A stretch of DNA of 5,371 bases from NCBI GenBank assembly GCA_045545665.1, contig JAZQBL010000048.1:1-5371 (forward strand). The letters run 5' to 3'. The position numbers and the translations under genes are program-made. Under the pieces are notes generated by a model. That model was not told the origin of the DNA and ran no database searches. It saw only the letters and a list, made by a program, of their open reading frames with translations. This document shows, in pieces, positions 5,249 through 5,371 of the stretch (position 1 is the first letter of the stretch; every line of letters starts with the position of its first letter). This DNA comes from RGIG7213 sp045545665 (GTDB taxonomy: Bacteria; Bacillota; Clostridia; Oscillospirales; CAG-272).

Positions 5249-5356
5249 GGGGCGGCACGTTCCGCTTTTGCGGAACCGGCGGTGTGCAGATCTTGTTATC
5301 ATAAAATTTGTTCGAAATACACACCGTCGAATTCACAAAGTGAATTGTGCCGCCCC
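5249..5356. repeat. 108-base palindromic element folding as a four-way junction
   Basis: The outer arm GGGGCGGCAC (5249-5258) pairs perfectly with GTGCCGCCCC (5347-5356). Inside lie hairpin A, GTTCCGC-TTTT-GCGGAAC (5259-5276); stem B, CGGCGGTGTG (5277-5286) with CACACCGTCG (5320-5329), one G-T pair, enclosing 33 AT-rich bases; and hairpin C, AATTCAC-AAA-GTGAATT (5330-5346). Each helix starts on the base after the previous one ends, so the junction has no unpaired base. The element lies about 70 bases upstream of the proA -35 box, outside the predicted transcript. No T-tract flanks it on either strand, so it is not a simple terminator. No target-site duplication is obvious. It may be a miniature mobile element or a structured DNA/RNA module. 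Confidence 0.8.
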
Positions 5357-5371
5357 TATAACACAATCAGC

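Noticed and set aside
5163..5366. 67-codon minus-strand open frame upstream of proA
   Set aside because: It runs through the 108-base palindromic element and the proA promoter and has no recognisable family features.

Overview
The window looks like chromosomal DNA from an anaerobic Gram-positive bacterium of the class Clostridia, probably a gut Ruminococcaceae/Oscillospiraceae-type lineage. This rests on four things: the 23S rRNA tail, the clostridial style of MutS and ProA, a YlbF/YmcA-family gene just upstream of mutS (as ymcA lies near mutS in Bacillus), and intergenic DNA packed with short GC-rich palindromes. The lineage call is inference; no database search was possible.

Layout, left to right. 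Bases 1 to about 60 are the 3' end of a 23S rRNA gene on the + strand. A structured spacer follows, then two consecutive intrinsic terminators (173-205 and 228-256). No 5S rRNA gene lies between the 23S and the terminators, or anywhere else in the window. Bases 257-866 hold no credible gene. They are a dense mosaic of palindromes: five copies of a 27-nt imperfect palindrome, a sixth divergent relative, two compound hairpin cassettes, a tandem array of small hairpins separated by near-identical spacers, and AT-rich simple repeats.

Bases 867-5118 are one minus-strand operon in the order proA, ylbF-family gene, mutS. The proA stop codon overlaps the ylbF-family start codon (ATGA), and 26 bases separate that gene from mutS. 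A good sigma-A-type promoter with an extended -10 sits just upstream of proA. The operon converges on the rRNA operon, and no clear terminator for it is visible. proB is not next to proA, and mutL is not downstream of mutS.

Functionally, ProA performs the second step of proline synthesis. The YlbF-family protein carries a Cys-rich tail that could bind a metal or Fe-S cluster. MutS is a complete mismatch-recognition ATPase. These jobs are not obviously related, so the grouping is probably historical and transcriptional.

The right edge (5249-5356) holds the most striking structure: a 108-base element that folds by exact complementarity into a four-way junction with no unpaired base at the junction. 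It and the 257-866 mosaic are the best candidates for undescribed biology here, most likely as non-autonomous repeat elements or structured RNA/DNA modules.
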